Assembly: GCA_964612995.1 (NCBI GenBank)
Contig: CAZTGE010000209.1
Location: forward strand, 1 to 5,462
Direction: 5' to 3'
Length of the DNA: 5,462 nt
DNA from: SLQH01 sp964612995
GTDB lineage: Bacteria; Planctomycetota; UBA11346
The translations under genes were made by a program, and so were the position numbers. This document shows, piece after piece, positions 5,164 to 5,462 of this stretch. A model generated the notes under the pieces. The model saw only the letters and a list, made by a program, of their open reading frames with translations. It ran no database searches and was not told the DNA's origin. How positions within the stretch are numbered: the stretch's first letter is position 1; each line of letters starts with the position of its first letter.

Positions 5164-5225
5164 CCCCGTCGTACGCGATGGGCGAAGCCCCTGAGTGAGC
5201 AGTCTGGCGCCGAGTGGTGGTGGGC
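5164..5225 (-). repeat. Right copy of the dispersed repeat, inverted
   Basis: This is the reverse-complement relative of 284-323. Block 5202-5225 matches 284-304 apart from three extra bases in a CAC run. Block 5164-5182 matches 305-323 at 17 of 19 positions. Between the blocks are 19 bases (5183-5201) absent from the left copy, which belong largely to the unit GGGCGAAGCCCCTGAGT. The two copies lie about 4.9 kb apart and flank all the genes of the window. Confidence 0.65.
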
Positions 5226-5253
5226 GGATACGTTTCGGCGCAGCCGAGCCGCC

Positions 5254-5285
5254 CTCGCTTGCATCTGCAGGCAGATGCAAGCGAG
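5254..5285. repeat. Perfect hairpin, 15-bp arms, 2-nt loop
   Basis: CTCGCTTGCATCTGC (5254-5268) and GCAGATGCAAGCGAG (5271-5285) are exact reverse complements around AG. The geometry, a long perfect stem with a 2-nt centre, matches the palindrome at 111-168 although the sequence differs. No T tract follows, so an intrinsic terminator is unlikely. Confidence 0.8.
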
Positions 5286-5307
5286 CCACGACAAAGCCAG
5301 GGGGGCA

Positions 5308-5328
5308 GGTCCTCACAAAGTGAGGACC
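5308..5328. repeat. Perfect hairpin, 9-bp arms, AAA loop
   Basis: GGTCCTCAC (5308-5316) pairs with GTGAGGACC (5320-5328). It sits 22 bases after the previous hairpin and just before the second copy of the 17-nt direct repeat. It is not followed by T residues on either strand. Confidence 0.7.
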
Positions 5329-5450
5329 GTAGGGGCGAAGCCCCTGAGTCGTCACGTGGGATCAAGACCCTCCGCGGAGGCCCATATGCCCTGCACTTCA
5401 CCTCTTCCGAACGTAACTGCTCAGACCTTCCTGAAGTTCTTTCTACAATT

Positions 5451-5462
5451 ACCACAGAGGAC
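5451..5462 (+). repeat. Start of a possible second CACAGAGG-type motif, cut by the window edge
   Basis: The last twelve bases, ACCACAGAGGAC (5451-5462, beginning ACCACAGAGG), resemble the first unit of the repeat at 1453-1460 in the same orientation. The preceding 60 bases are clearly less GC-rich than the rest. The match is short, so this is a lead only; a GxxExxY gene could lie just beyond. Confidence 0.3.

Larger units (their letters stand above)
5180..5349 (+). repeat. 17-nt direct repeat pair GGGCGAAGCCCCTGAGT
   Basis: Exact copies occupy 5180-5196 and 5333-5349. Each contains a mini-hairpin of GGGC or GGGGC, a GAA loop and GCCC or GCCCC. They bracket the two larger hairpins at 5254-5285 and 5308-5328, so the whole stretch may be one composite repeat element. 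Confidence 0.7.

Noticed and set aside
5308..5328. Intrinsic transcription terminator
   Set aside because: The hairpin is perfect, but neither strand has a following T tract, and no gene ends nearby.

Overview
The window is GC-rich bacterial DNA: a handful of ordinary genes set in an accessory region packed with small repeats. The lineage is not settled by the sequence. The long two-unit M16 protein recalls large insulinase-family proteins of Verrucomicrobia (Opitutae), from memory only. The hairpin repeats and the integron-type recombination site would also suit a Gammaproteobacterium. No rRNA, tRNA, CRISPR array, transposase or integrase was found.

Layout. Positions 1-376 hold no gene but a chain of seven perfect or near-perfect hairpins, including a palindrome with 28-bp arms and a 2-nt centre. 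A plus-strand gene for a small single-domain cupin follows (449-799). All remaining genes are on the minus strand. From high to low coordinates these are: a 904-residue M16 (insulinase-fold) exported protein that has lost its zinc-binding motif in both halves (4819-2105); a 118-residue protein with one C-terminal membrane segment (1935-1579); the last ~33 codons of a GxxExxY protein (1577-1479) followed by a CACGGAGA-type tandem repeat; an attC-like recombination site of 59 bp (1443-1385); and two small, translationally coupled membrane-protein genes (1390-1181 and 1181-852), the second with a PLDc_N-type domain. The cupin and PLDc_N genes converge.

Positions 4820-5462 again hold repeats: a possible 62-codon ORF of unknown nature, an inverted and diverged copy of the repeat seen at 284-323, two further perfect hairpins, a 17-nt direct repeat, and at the very end the start of what may be a second CACAGAGG-type motif.

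How it fits together. The genes do not form an obvious pathway. The most informative structure is at 1385-1578, where a GxxExxY remnant, its associated repeat and an attC-like site abut. The first membrane-protein ORF can be read from exactly the base after the attC cleavage point. This suggests gene-cassette type gain and decay, although no integrase and no second attC site were found.
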